From positions 248,001 through 312,000 of the forward strand of contig NZ_JAGQCS010000001.1 of NCBI RefSeq assembly GCF_024346315.1: 64,000 nt of DNA, written 5' to 3'. Each line of letters opens with the position of its first letter. The stretch's first letter is position 1. This DNA comes from Cyanobium sp. ATX 6F1. GTDB lineage: Bacteria; Cyanobacteriota; Cyanobacteriia; PCC-6307; Cyanobiaceae. Under the pieces are notes generated by a model. It was given only the letters and a program-made list of their open reading frames with translations, had not been told where the DNA came from and did not search any database. Made by a program: the position numbers and the translations under genes. Below are positions 49,873-58,856 of the stretch, in pieces.

Positions 49873-51443
49873 TGGCCTGGAATCACGGCTACTACAGCCA
49901 CGGCACCTACACCAAGCAGTTCTACAGGGAGCTTGCTCCGAACTGGATTGACTTTGCCTTGTTGATTCGTGGCCATGAGCCCCCCAGGCCAACGGAAGGC
50001 AGCCCCTTCCGCTATCTGGAACTGGGCAGTGGCATGGGATTGGGCCTCTGCCTGCTGGCGGCGGCCTACCCGGAAGGAACCTTTTTGGGCGTGGATTTTC
50101 TGCCAGCCCACATCGCCCACAGCAACTGGCTGGCCAATGAACTGGGCCTGGAGAACATCCGCTTTCTGGAGGCTGATTTCCTGGCCCTGGCCGAAGATCC
50201 GGCCCCGATCGATGTTCGGCCTGGAGTGGATCTCTATGACTACGTTGCGGCCCACGGCATTGCCACCTGGGTTACCCAGCCGGTCCAGAAGGCCCTGTTG
50301 ACCGTCGCCGCAGCCGCGCTGCGGCCTGCAGGAGTGTTCTATTGCTCCTACAACACCTATCCGGGCTGGCTCGAACGCAGCGCCTTCCGGGCCCTGGCCC
50401 TGCTCGAACTGGATCGCACCGATCGCCACCGGCCTGATCTGGCCTATCGCACAGCCTCAGACCAGCTGCGGGTGATGATGGGTTCCAGTGAGGCTCCCAT
50501 GCCCCTGGCCAGGGCCTTCCCAGGCCTGGGTGCTTCTCTTGATGTCATCGATCAACAGCCAGCCAATTATCTGTGTCAGGAGTTCGCCAACGAAGGCTGG
50601 CAGCCGCTCTATGTGGCCGAGATGCACCAGCGCTGCGCTGATCACGCCCTCGAGCCTGCGGGCAGCGCCACATTGGCTGACCTCTTCGAGCAACTGATGG
50701 CGGAACCCATGCGTTCGCTGGTGCTGGCCGAGAGCGATCCCGTGATCCGGCAGACCTTGATCGATCTGGCGACCAACAAATCCTTCCGCCGTGATCTTTT
50801 CGTGAGAGGTCCGCTGCCGCTCTCGCCGCAACGCCGGCAGATGCGGCTGGCGGCCCTCCAGGTGCGCCTACAGGAACCCACCAGCACCGACACTTACAAA
50901 TTCAACTCCGATTTTGGCGAACTGACGGCTGACCCCGTCAATTGCGCGGCCCTGGAAGCCGTCTTGGTGGCAGGCCCGAAAAGCCTCGGCGAGCTGTTCG
51001 CCGCTACCACAACGGATGTCGAGGAGCTGGTGCTGCTCGTCGCTTTGCTGCTCAGCGCCAACCGGCTGGGCCTCGATCGAGGCGAGGCTGGGCGGAAAGC
51101 CCTGGAAGGTGCCCAACGCATCAACCTGAAGCTGATGGAACTGATGGCGGAGGGCGCTGGCTACACGCAACTGGTGGCTCCAGCCATCGGCAGCGGCGTG
51201 GGCTTCAATCTGCTGCAAAGTCTCATCCGCACGGCCTTAGCACAGGGGTTGGAGACTGACAACCTGATCGCATGCGTGCTGTTTGCACTCTCGGAGATCG
51301 GCGCTGAGCTGCGGGGCCCACAGAACGAACTGGTGAGCGAAGCCAACGAGCAGGTGGAGGTGCTGCGGGGGATGGCGGAGACGCTGGCCCGTGAGCGCCT
51401 CCCACTGCTCCGGTCGTTGGGGGTGTTTGCCTCCGGTGCCTGA
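49872..51443 (+). CDS. SAM-dependent methyltransferase with regulatory-type C-terminus
   Basis: A 523-aa protein. Residues 40-170 form a class I methyltransferase fold: YLELGSGMGLGLCLLAAAYP is motif I, FLGVDFLPAHIAHS motif II, DYVAAHGIATWV motif IV. The C-terminal 330 residues (VIDQQPANYLCQEF, then KFNSDFGELTADP) resemble the methyltransferase regulatory domain of PF10119-type proteins. The ATG overlaps the stop of the glycosyltransferase remnant (TGATG). It precedes the minor-pilin operon by 71 bp. Substrate unknown; surface sugar or pilin modification is possible. Confidence 0.85.
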   Translation: MAWNHGYYSHGTYTKQFYRELAPNWIDFALLIRGHEPPRPTEGSPFRYLELGSGMGLGLCLLAAAYPEGTFLGVDFLPAHIAHSNWLANELGLENIRFLEADFLALAEDPAPIDVRPGVDLYDYVAAHGIATWVTQPVQKALLTVAAAALRPAGVFYCSYNTYPGWLERSAFRALALLELDRTDRHRPDLAYRTASDQLRVMMGSSEAPMPLARAFPGLGASLDVIDQQPANYLCQEFANEGWQPLYVAEMHQRCADHALEPAGSATLADLFEQLMAEPMRSLVLAESDPVIRQTLIDLATNKSFRRDLFVRGPLPLSPQRRQMRLAALQVRLQEPTSTDTYKFNSDFGELTADPVNCAALEAVLVAGPKSLGELFAATTTDVEELVLLVALLLSANRLGLDRGEAGRKALEGAQRINLKLMELMAEGAGYTQLVAPAIGSGVGFNLLQSLIRTALAQGLETDNLIACVLFALSEIGAELRGPQNELVSEANEQVEVLRGMAETLARERLPLLRSLGVFASGA

Positions 51444-51514
51444 AGGGAACGGAGGCGCCAAGGGCCATCACCGGTCGATCCGATCGATCAGGCCTAGGAT
51501 GGAACCTACAAGGT

Positions 51515-53287
51515 ATGGCGAAGCACGGATCGCCAGAGGAGATGACACCTCGAGTTCTTCTGAATCTGCTGGCCCGCACCCGAACCCAGCGCTCGCTGTC
51601 ACGGCCGCAGGGATCGGAGGCAGGTTTTTCGCTCGCCGCCACATTTCTGATTGTCCTGGCGGTGATCCTGGGCACCCTGGCCCTGGCCAACCGCAACAGC
51701 CTGGGGGTGCTTGGCTCGGCCTATGACAGCCAGAGCCGTGAAGCCCGATCGGCCGCTGAGATTGGAATCAACAACATCATCAGCGAGCTCAACCGGCGCC
51801 GTAATAGGCAGTTGCTCGTCAATGCGATTCTACTGGACACGCAGACCAGAACGATTCTCGAGGACGGCACCAAATACGGCGCCACCATCAATGTGCCCGA
51901 TGGTCTTGCGAATAAAGTGCCCGATCTTTCGGCCACCTTTACCACCACAGACCTCAAGGCTGAGCAGACCATTGATGCCACCAAGCGATTCAAGTTGGTG
52001 TCGATCTGCAACAGCTCTAATTGCAGCAGCAATCCTCCTCCAGATGTTTATTCTGCCAGTAAGACCACTGGTACATTTGGTCCCAATTTGCCGCCCACTG
52101 GGTCATTCTCTGTAACAATTGGCAACAAAAACACTCCGGCTCAAGCAGGAGTGATCACTCTCACGGTTCAAGGCTTTGCCTATCGGGGCTCCACGATCGT
52201 GGGAACCTCCACGGTTACCAAGAGTTTTGAGGTGGTGCCGAAATGCCTCGATCGCAGCCTACGTGGGATCAACAGCACCTTCGGCAATGCTTTCGGCAAC
52301 GACACGAGGGTATGCACACTTCCCGCAGGCGCAGGGTTCATCGCCGGGGCGGCCGAGAGTAACAGCGGTGATTTGACAATCTCCGGCAAAGGCAAGGTAA
52401 CGGTCGACCCAGTCACCTGCATTGCTACATTTACCAAAGGTTGCATAGATAATCTCGACAACAATACCGTCAACGTCGTTAATATTCCACTTCCCGACGC
52501 GCTTACTGCCCCCGCCTCCCCAGCCCCAACAACATCCTGCGTAGGCATTCGTTCCGGAGATTGCAATGTAATACTTTCAGACAGCCTAACACTTTCAACA
52601 GCACCCACAACCGCAACCAACATAGACACAGCAACTATTGATTATTGGCCCTGGACAACCACAGCAACAGCCAAAATCACTGCAATCGGAAACGTTTGCG
52701 CTCGTACACCCGCCGTTACAGCAGATCCACTAGCGCTGCCACTACCAATATTGGCCAAACCGGCAGAAATCAATTGCACAATGAATAGATTTGAAGCGAT
52801 AAGCGGTGGCGGGCCCAAGAATCCTACCCTTGACACAGCCGGTGGCCCAGTACGGTTCTTCTTCCCAAACAACACAAGTGGCAATTCAGGCAAAAACACA
52901 ATTCAGCTAAACAACAACGGCGGCTTCATTCATGTCAACACAGCCAACACCGGAAACCTTCCACTAAAGGAGACAGACCTCTCCATGTTCGGTTGCCAAA
53001 GCTGTGGCACTCAGGTTGTAGAACTTCGAAATGGCTCTGGGACCAGTCTTCAGCTTTTTCTCTACTTCCCCAATGGAGACATCCAGATGGGAGGCACCGC
53101 AGATTACACCGGAGCGATCTGGACCAATGACTTTCAAAGCGCCGGCAAAAACACAATCTCAATTCCCGACACTGTTATCGCCAACGTCGTCGAGCTAATG
53201 GGGCTAGGCGGAACCCAATGGGATACAGCCTTTAATCCATATATTGACTATGTAACCCGCTCCATCCAGTCGATGCGGTTCTTCTGA
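51515..53287 (+). CDS. Large PilX-like pilus protein
   Basis: A 590-aa protein with a basic leader, then AG|FSLAATFLIVLAVILGTLA, a class III-like signal followed by one N-terminal helix, but without the Glu at +5. AEIGINNIISELNRRRNRQL after the helix resembles PilX-type proteins. The rest is a large Ser/Thr/Asn-rich secreted region with several Cys pairs (for example CIATFTKGC and FGCQSCG). It opens the rightward minor-pilin operon. ATG 51515 or 51542 could be used. Probably exposed at the pilus tip or on the cell surface. Confidence 0.8.
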   Translation: MAKHGSPEEMTPRVLLNLLARTRTQRSLSRPQGSEAGFSLAATFLIVLAVILGTLALANRNSLGVLGSAYDSQSREARSAAEIGINNIISELNRRRNRQLLVNAILLDTQTRTILEDGTKYGATINVPDGLANKVPDLSATFTTTDLKAEQTIDATKRFKLVSICNSSNCSSNPPPDVYSASKTTGTFGPNLPPTGSFSVTIGNKNTPAQAGVITLTVQGFAYRGSTIVGTSTVTKSFEVVPKCLDRSLRGINSTFGNAFGNDTRVCTLPAGAGFIAGAAESNSGDLTISGKGKVTVDPVTCIATFTKGCIDNLDNNTVNVVNIPLPDALTAPASPAPTTSCVGIRSGDCNVILSDSLTLSTAPTTATNIDTATIDYWPWTTTATAKITAIGNVCARTPAVTADPLALPLPILAKPAEINCTMNRFEAISGGGPKNPTLDTAGGPVRFFFPNNTSGNSGKNTIQLNNNGGFIHVNTANTGNLPLKETDLSMFGCQSCGTQVVELRNGSGTSLQLFLYFPNGDIQMGGTADYTGAIWTNDFQSAGKNTISIPDTVIANVVELMGLGGTQWDTAFNPYIDYVTRSIQSMRFF

Positions 53288-53304
53288 TTGGTTGAGGTAA
53301 CACC

Positions 53305-53913
53305 ATGACAGCCCAGCCCAGCCCACCCCGGATCAAGCGCAGCCGGATGGAGACCCCTGCGAGATACTCCAAAGCCGGCGAGGGGTTCACCCTCACGGAG
53401 TTGCTTGTGTCTGTCGTAGTGCTTGGTGTGGTGCTGGCGGGCACCGCACAGCTGTTCAGCCGAACGAACCAGATGTCCGCATCCACCAATACCCGGATCA
53501 GGCTTCAAGCGCTTGTGGACCAAGATATCTCAAGGGTGCAGCGCCTCAATGACCGCTTCACCTGTGGTGATCTTACTGTAGCCACGGGAGGCACCTGTGT
53601 GATCAGAGGCTCAGATCCAACGAAAATCCAGTATTTCCCCTCTGTTGCCAACGGAATCACCAACTTTCAAGCTCGCTGTTCGGGCACAACCCTGATCACA
53701 GATCTTGTAACAGAGCTCAACGCCACTTTGCCTGGCTCGCTTGCAACGGAAGGAATCACCTTTGCCGTTAATACCGGATCGCAATCTGCTGTTCATCGTT
53801 ATACGGTGACTTACACCAACACCTCTACATCAGAAGTACTCCGCCAAGTCTCTTTAACTCCAACCACAGTTGCTTGGTGTCCCACAATATCGGAACCAGC
53901 AAATTTAACTTGA
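53305..53913 (+). CDS. Minor prepilin (PilW-like)
   Basis: A 202-aa prepilin with the class III signal GEG|FTLTELLVSVVVLGVVLA; Gly before the cut and Glu at +5 are both present. After the helix comes QALVDQDISRVQRLNDRFTC, a PilW-like pattern. The C-terminal domain has three cysteines. It lies 17 bases after the large PilX-like gene. Its TGA overlaps the next ATG, indicating one operon. Probable function is initiation of pilus assembly. Confidence 0.88.
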   Translation: MTAQPSPPRIKRSRMETPARYSKAGEGFTLTELLVSVVVLGVVLAGTAQLFSRTNQMSASTNTRIRLQALVDQDISRVQRLNDRFTCGDLTVATGGTCVIRGSDPTKIQYFPSVANGITNFQARCSGTTLITDLVTELNATLPGSLATEGITFAVNTGSQSAVHRYTVTYTNTSTSEVLRQVSLTPTTVAWCPTISEPANLT

Positions 53914-54485
53914 TGGCCATGCCTAAGCGACAGCCTGGCTTCACCGTGACCGAGTTGATGGTTGTTGTTGCCATCCTGGGCATTCTTAGTGGCATTGCCA
54001 TCTCCATCAGCGGAGCAGAATGGCGCCGCACGCGGGTCAACACTGTGGTCACGGAGCTCTCGGGCTGGCTGGAAGCTGTGCGCCGCGCCTCTCTCAAAGG
54101 CAATGCCTGCCAGGTCACCATCACGGGAGGGGACTTGATTGGTAACGCTCCACTAGCTTCAGCCACTGAGATTGCAGCCACAGGGAGTGAGATCACTAAT
54201 AATTGCCTTTCCAACTCGCCCCTGACAATATCATCAGTGTTTGCGACCAATGAAACGATGACAATTTCACCAAATGGCCCCACAATCTTCAAATTCACTC
54301 CCAGAGGAAGTGTCAATGCACAAGCAGACAATACACCTTTGGGAAGTGCCGTTGTTATTGAGGTCTTTCTGACGGGCTCAACGGGGCCTAAGCGCTGTGT
54401 TCAGATTTCTCCAGGCCTGGGCCTGATCAGCATTGGTTCCAGCGACACCTCCGGTGGGACTTGTACCTATGGCGGAACCTTCTAA
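53913..54485 (+). CDS. Minor prepilin (GspH/FimT-like)
   Basis: A 190-aa prepilin with a short leader MAMPKRQPG|FTVTELMVVVAILGILSG. The GspH/FimT pattern GAEWRRTRVNTVVTELSGWL then AVRRASLKGNACQVTI follows the helix. The C-terminal pilin domain ends with a Cys pair (KRCVQIS...GGTCTYGG). ATG 53913 overlaps the preceding stop (TGATG). It is the third gene of the rightward operon. Confidence 0.9.
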   Translation: MAMPKRQPGFTVTELMVVVAILGILSGIAISISGAEWRRTRVNTVVTELSGWLEAVRRASLKGNACQVTITGGDLIGNAPLASATEIAATGSEITNNCLSNSPLTISSVFATNETMTISPNGPTIFKFTPRGSVNAQADNTPLGSAVVIEVFLTGSTGPKRCVQISPGLGLISIGSSDTSGGTCTYGGTF

Positions 54486-54491
54486 TTTGTT

Positions 54492-55043
54492 ATGAAACAG
54501 CTGAACTTTCCCTCGACACCTTCTCTGCGTTCCGCCACAAACCGTTGCGTGGTGATAACGAGTTTTGGCTTCACGCTTATCGAGCTTCTGATTGCCGCAG
54601 CGATTGGTGGTGTCATTCTTGTCGGCGGTGCAAGGGTTATTGTTTCAAACATCAAAGCCGAAGCCAGCCAGGAGTCGGTCCGTAGGCTCAGAGATACTTG
54701 GGGTCGCATCAACTACCTGATGGACACCGAAATTGGTGAAGCCAGCACGGCGGTTGTCAGCGGCAGCACTTTGACCCTGACCCTTCCCAACGGTTCAACA
54801 ATCGCCTATTCCCGGAGCGGAACTGATCTGCAGCGGACTGGCCCTCCGATCAATGATAACGGCTCACTCGGAGCGGGGAGTGGCACCTCCACCCTTGCAG
54901 AAAACGTCAGTAGCTTTACTCCGTCTGCCGCCAACTCCAGAGACCCTGTCTACACGATGACCCTCACCGATTCCAGGGGTACTACTTATACAGGTCTCTC
55001 CAGCGCTGCTCGGACAAGGATCCAAAGCTATCCCACCAATTGA
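54492..55043 (+). CDS. Minor prepilin
   Basis: A 183-aa prepilin. The leader is long (about 26 residues), followed by SFG|FTLIELLIAAAIGGVILV with Glu at +5. RRLRDTWGRINYLMDTEIGE follows the helix, as in PilW/PilV-type minor pilins. No cysteines were seen in the C-terminal half. It starts six bases after the previous stop and overlaps the next gene by four bases. Confidence 0.88.
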   Translation: MKQLNFPSTPSLRSATNRCVVITSFGFTLIELLIAAAIGGVILVGGARVIVSNIKAEASQESVRRLRDTWGRINYLMDTEIGEASTAVVSGSTLTLTLPNGSTIAYSRSGTDLQRTGPPINDNGSLGAGSGTSTLAENVSSFTPSAANSRDPVYTMTLTDSRGTTYTGLSSAARTRIQSYPTN

Positions 55044-55570
55044 ATTCCAAATTGATTAGCAAACCTGCCATTGTTGTTTCTCTTTCCTTGGCCCTGTTGA
55101 TGGTTCAAGCCTGTCAACCGAAGGGGAGCGAACTTTCCCCCCGTCTCAAACAGGCCTGCCGACAGCAAGCCGAATCTGAGCCCATCAGCGGGCAGCAGAT
55201 GGCGGCCTATCAGAAGTGCCTGGCCCAAGGAGGTCCGACGATCGTTCCCAGGCAAGATCCCCCAGCTCCCACGCCAACCCTACTAACAAAACCGTCTCTC
55301 ACTGGAGCGGATCGCTACATGTATTGCAAGGTACACCAGGATCGTGTGATCGCTGCCAGCCAGCAATTGGTTGCTGTCCAGGGGCCGTGGGTGCGTGCGA
55401 TGAAGGTTGGGGATCCCAACTCCATCGAGTTCCTGGACGCCAAGCGAAATCTTGAAAGCGCCCAGGCCGAGTTGGAGAAAATCCTCCCGCCCGAAATCCG
55501 TCATGGACAAGCGATGGTGCCCGATGCCATCAAAACCTTCAGCACCTGCAACCCTGAAGATTTCGAGTGA
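55040..55570 (+). CDS. Lipoprotein ending the rightward pilin operon
   Basis: A 176-aa protein. The signal peptide KPAIVVSLSLALLMVQAC ends in a lipobox-like VQAC, so it should be lipid-anchored. The rest has a proline-rich linker and a helical C-terminus (LDAKRNLESAQAELEKILP). No family recognised. Its TTG overlaps the stop of the last prepilin (TTGA). It may support pilus assembly in the periplasm. It ends seven bases from the stop of the leftward pilin operon. Confidence 0.72.
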   Translation: MNSKLISKPAIVVSLSLALLMVQACQPKGSELSPRLKQACRQQAESEPISGQQMAAYQKCLAQGGPTIVPRQDPPAPTPTLLTKPSLTGADRYMYCKVHQDRVIAASQQLVAVQGPWVRAMKVGDPNSIEFLDAKRNLESAQAELEKILPPEIRHGQAMVPDAIKTFSTCNPEDFE

Positions 55571-55577
55571 TCTCGGC

Positions 55578-56078
55578 TCACTGGAGCTGGGAGGCAACGG
55601 TCTCCATCCACTCCCTCAACCCCTCCTCCCCCTCCATCCCATCCAGCACCACCCGGTTCTGCCAGGCCCCGTCGAGGTTCTGGGCCCCGTCGATCCCGAA
55701 GGCGGGCCCGCAGCGCATCAGCACCTGGCCGCCCCAGATCGCGCTTGGCGCCGCACCCTGGGAGTAGGTGATCGGCGCTCGGTTGGGCCCCAGGCTCAGG
55801 TGCAGCACGGGTGTACGCCCGCTCAGGTTGCAGGCGGTTTGCTCGCTGGCCGGATCGGCGCTCACCGCCTCGGCCCGGCGCAGGTCGCTCTCCACCAGTC
55901 GCCGGGCCCGCTGGGCAAACTCCTGCTGGCGCAGCTGGCGGCCCAGTCGCTGGCTGAGGGCGGTGCTAGCCAGCAGGGCCTGCACGATCGCGCCGCCCAC
56001 CACAAGGGAGAGCGCCAGGGCGATCAGCAGTTCCACCAGGGTGAACCCGGCGTTGGCCTGGTGCTTGGCGTTCCTCAT
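55578..56078 (-). CDS. Minor prepilin (PilW-like), leftward operon
   Basis: A 166-aa prepilin with MRNAKHQANAG|FTLVELLIALALSLVVGG, a perfect class III signal. After the helix, AQRARRLVESDLRRAEAVSA recalls PilW. It has two cysteines. The ATG at 56078 overlaps the preceding gene by four bases. This is the last gene of a four-gene leftward operon that faces the rightward one. Confidence 0.9.
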   Translation of the reverse strand: MRNAKHQANAGFTLVELLIALALSLVVGGAIVQALLASTALSQRLGRQLRQQEFAQRARRLVESDLRRAEAVSADPASEQTACNLSGRTPVLHLSLGPNRAPITYSQGAAPSAIWGGQVLMRCGPAFGIDGAQNLDGAWQNRVVLDGMEGEEGLREWMETVASQLQ

Positions 56079-56596
56079 GACGCCCCATCGCGCAGGCAGT
56101 TGCCGCTGAGCGTCGCCTGGGGTGTGCCCTCGTAGCGGCCCACCCGCAGCACCCCCAGGGGCAGCGCCATCACCAGGCAGCGCTGCAGGCCGGTGCCGCG
56201 TCCCCAGACCACGGCCGTGCCGCCATCGATCACCAGGCCGTTGGCGCTGAAGCGCAGGCTCAACGGGAAATTGCTGGCCCACTCCACGCCATAGGCGCGG
56301 TGGTTGTCGCCCAGGTCACTGAGGGCACCCTGGCAGGCCGGCAGCGACCCATCGCTGGGTGCCTGCCAGCCCTCGGCCCCCAGGCTCAGGCCGCAGGGTT
56401 GGCCGGAACGCTCGGCTTCGGCGCGGCCTTTCAAGATGCCCTCCTGCAGCAGGCGGGCGCTGGCCTCCACCCGCTGGCGGGCCAGCAGCTCGGCGCCCGT
56501 GCCAAAAGACAGGGCCGCCAGGAGCCCCAGCACGGCGGCGCTGATCATCAGTTCCGGCAGGGTGAAGGCGGCGTTGGTGTTGGGGGGGCGGCTCAT
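56075..56596 (-). CDS. Minor prepilin (GspH/FimT-like), leftward operon
   Basis: A 173-aa prepilin. The signal is NTNAA|FTLPELMISAAVLGLLAA, with Ala at -1 and the Glu at +5. GAELLARQRVEASARLLQEG followed by ILKGRAEAERSGQ is the FimT-type pattern. Cysteines pair across the C-terminal domain. It overlaps both neighbours by four bases. Confidence 0.88.
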   Translation of the reverse strand: MSRPPNTNAAFTLPELMISAAVLGLLAALSFGTGAELLARQRVEASARLLQEGILKGRAEAERSGQPCGLSLGAEGWQAPSDGSLPACQGALSDLGDNHRAYGVEWASNFPLSLRFSANGLVIDGGTAVVWGRGTGLQRCLVMALPLGVLRVGRYEGTPQATLSGNCLRDGAS

Positions 56597-57027
56597 GGCG
56601 TCACCCCCGTTGAGGCCCCAGGGGCGCACAGCCCATAGGCCGCCGGTGTGAACAGCCTCTGGCGTGCCGTCATTGGGCCCGCCCCCATGAAGCTCAGGCG
56701 CACCTGTTGGGGGCCCACGGCCTCCAAGCGGCGCTCGAGTCCTGCTGGCAACGGCTCTGAAAGGGGCGCCTGGGCTTGGGGCGCCTGAATCAGTGCCACC
56801 ATCAGCCCCGCCGGATCGGCGCAGGCCGGGTCCGCGCTTGGGATCTGGGCCGCCCCCTGGCGCAGCCGTTGGTCAGCGGCCAGCAACTCCAGCTCGATCC
56901 GCTCGCTCCGTTGTCGGTCAGCCCGTTGCTCAAGGAGCGAACGGCCCATGCCGGCGGTGAGCTGCAACGAACTGCCGCTGGCCATCGAGAACACCAGCGA
57001 ACCCACCAACACATCAGCGAAGTTCAT
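56593..57027 (-). CDS. Leaderless pilin-like protein, leftward operon
   Basis: A 144-aa protein starting MNFADVLVGSLVFSMASGSS, which resembles the mature N-terminal helix of PilV-type pilins but has no basic leader and no Glu at +5. RADRQRSERIELELLAADQR follows. Placement between two pilin-type genes with four-base overlaps suggests a pilus-related role. How it would be exported without a leader is unclear; the real start could lie upstream within the overlapping gene. Confidence 0.72.
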   Translation of the reverse strand: MNFADVLVGSLVFSMASGSSLQLTAGMGRSLLEQRADRQRSERIELELLAADQRLRQGAAQIPSADPACADPAGLMVALIQAPQAQAPLSEPLPAGLERRLEAVGPQQVRLSFMGAGPMTARQRLFTPAAYGLCAPGASTGVTP

Positions 57028-57515
57028 GGCCCCTCCATGCGCAGGCCGCGCACCTGGGCTGTGCTGGGATCAAGCATCAGCCGGAAGCTGCCGGTGCGGC
57101 CCGCCGCCTGTCCTGCCTGTGCGGCTGGATTCGCCTGTTGGGCCGGATCCGCCTGGAGTTGGAGCCGCATCAACGCCGAATCAGCCCCGGGCTGCCAGCT
57201 CAGCAGCTGAACGGTGGCATTGGCCTCCCCAAGGGGCACCTGCAGGCTCGCGGTGGGCGGGCTGCCGGGCAGCAGCTGAGCCGCGATCAGTTGGGCTGCC
57301 GAGTTCAGGGCGTCTTCCCCCTGGAGGCGGCGCAGGTCGGCGGCCTGGGCCTGGCGGCCGGCCAGGGCCGTGCCGAGCAGCGACAGGCTGCTGAGCACCA
57401 TCACCAGCGCCGCCACCGTGGCCAACGGCAACACGGATCCGGCGTCAGCTCGGGGGCGGGGCGTCTTGGAGCGAGGGGGGCCTGGGGGGCCCAGGCGCTG
57501 AAGGGGGCGGGGCAT
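57024..57515 (-). CDS. PilX-like membrane protein, leftward operon
   Basis: A 163-aa protein with a basic, proline-rich N-terminus and one helix (GSVLPLATVAALVMVLSS). An Ala/Gln-rich domain follows (DALNSAAQLIAAQLLPG). It matches the position and plan of PilX in minor-pilin operons. No cysteines. It is the first gene of the leftward operon and overlaps the next by four bases. The 56-bp gap to the DUF4143 gene shows no hairpin. Confidence 0.72.
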   Translation of the reverse strand: MPRPLQRLGPPGPPRSKTPRPRADAGSVLPLATVAALVMVLSSLSLLGTALAGRQAQAADLRRLQGEDALNSAAQLIAAQLLPGSPPTASLQVPLGEANATVQLLSWQPGADSALMRLQLQADPAQQANPAAQAGQAAGRTGSFRLMLDPSTAQVRGLRMEGP

Positions 57516-57571
57516 CGGAAACCTCTCCGGATGAACACCCGTTCAGCGTTCCCACGGGTGGACAGGGCCGA

Positions 57572-58726
57572 CTAGATCGGCAGTGGCGCCTGGGGATCCA
57601 GGGCCTGCAAGAAATCGCCGCACGGCAGGCAGAGAATGCCGTCGATCCGCAGCGGCTCCGGGCCCAGATGCAGCAGGGCCACGTCCGCCTCGGGGTAATC
57701 GGCCTGGAAGGCCTTCAAGCCCTGAAGATCACGGGAGTGCACCTGGCGGCTGCGCTTCACCTCCAGGGCCGCAAAGCTCTCGGGTCCGTACACAACGAAA
57801 TCCACCTCCCGGCCAGCCTTGGTGCGCCAGTAGAAGAGCTTGTCGATACTGCCCCGATAGGCCATCCAGGCCCGCAGATGCTGGGCCACCAATCCCTCCA
57901 GGGCCATGCCCTCGATCTCCGCGGGGGCATCCAGCGGGCCGGCGGGCCTCAGGGAGCGAAACACTCCGGCATCGAAGTAGAAGAACTTCTCGTGGGCCAC
58001 CAGTTGGCGCTGGGCTCGCCGGCTGAACACCGGCACCCGGAAAGCCAGCAGCAGATCCTCCAAAATGCCGAGGTAACTCTCCACCGTTTTGCGACCCACC
58101 TGGCACTCCCTTGCCACGGCGGAGAGATTGAGAGTGGATCCATGGGAGAAGCTGATGCCCTCGAGAAACCGGGCGAAGCCGCCCAGATCGCGAACCAGCG
58201 CCTCTGCCTGCACCTCCTCCCTCAAGTACAACGAGGTGTAGGCCCGCAGCGTCTGCTCCGGGTCGGCGGCTTCCAGCACCAAGGGGACCAGTCCGATCCG
58301 CAGAGCGCGCTCCAGGCTGAACGCGGCCCCCAGCTCTGAGGCCAGGAAGGGATGCATGGAGGCAGCCACCAGTCGACCAGCCAGCAGGTTCCAGCTGCCC
58401 CGGCGCAACTTTCGGGCGCTCGATCCGGTGAGCACGAACCGCAGGCCCGGTCGCTCTTCCACCAGTGAATGCACCACATCCAGTAGCGCCGGCACCTTCT
58501 GCACCTCATCAATCACCACCGTGGAAATGGTGGGTTCGGCGGCCAGCCTCTCTCGCAACCGTTCCGGCCGGGCCTGGTGCAAGCGCTGAGCCTCCGGATT
58601 GAGCAGGTCGAGCCAGTAGGCGGTGCCGTGGACCTGGCGCAACCAGGTGGACTTACCGGTGCCGCGGGGACCAAACAGGAAGAAACTTCCGGCTGGTTCC
58701 TGCAGACATCGCTGGACCGCCGCCAT
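57572..58726 (-). CDS. AAA+ ATPase with DUF4143 domain
   Basis: A 384-aa protein. Walker A is FFLFGPRGTGKSTWLRQV (residues 15-32) and Walker B is STVVIDEVQKVPALL. The sensor region FVLTGSSARKLRRG follows. The C-terminal half is DUF4143, with FYWRTKAGREVDFVV and ALEVKRSR forming a PD-(D/E)xK-like core. Such ATPases are widespread accessory proteins, sometimes linked to toxin-antitoxin loci. Function unknown. Its ATG follows directly on one copy of a 42-bp repeat, which therefore carries its ribosome-binding region. Confidence 0.92.
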   Translation of the reverse strand: MAAVQRCLQEPAGSFFLFGPRGTGKSTWLRQVHGTAYWLDLLNPEAQRLHQARPERLRERLAAEPTISTVVIDEVQKVPALLDVVHSLVEERPGLRFVLTGSSARKLRRGSWNLLAGRLVAASMHPFLASELGAAFSLERALRIGLVPLVLEAADPEQTLRAYTSLYLREEVQAEALVRDLGGFARFLEGISFSHGSTLNLSAVARECQVGRKTVESYLGILEDLLLAFRVPVFSRRAQRQLVAHEKFFYFDAGVFRSLRPAGPLDAPAEIEGMALEGLVAQHLRAWMAYRGSIDKLFYWRTKAGREVDFVVYGPESFAALEVKRSRQVHSRDLQGLKAFQADYPEADVALLHLGPEPLRIDGILCLPCGDFLQALDPQAPLPI

Positions 58727-58768
58727 ATCCGCCGCCTTTTTGGAGTTTCCACTTCCAATTCTGCCGGT
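58727..58768. repeat. 42-bp direct repeat, left copy
   Basis: Same in every base as 59532-59573. It abuts the start codon of the DUF4143 gene. A 48-bp stretch resembling the MNT gene end follows at 58775-58822. Confidence 0.93.
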
Positions 58769-58774
58769 CTCGCT

Positions 58775-58822
58775 CGCCCTGGGCGAGGCGCGGGTTCCAT
58801 CGGGGCAAACGGTCCCAAGACT
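58775..58822 (-). pseudogene. Remnant of an MNT gene 3' region
   Basis: On the minus strand it can be read as SWDRLPRWNPRLAQ, close to EWDTLPQWNPRLAQ near the end of the MNT gene at 59616-59978. Only this piece is left. Confidence 0.6.
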
Positions 58823-58856
58823 CAGGGCGGCTGACGGGCTACCGCCAAGGGCCTGC

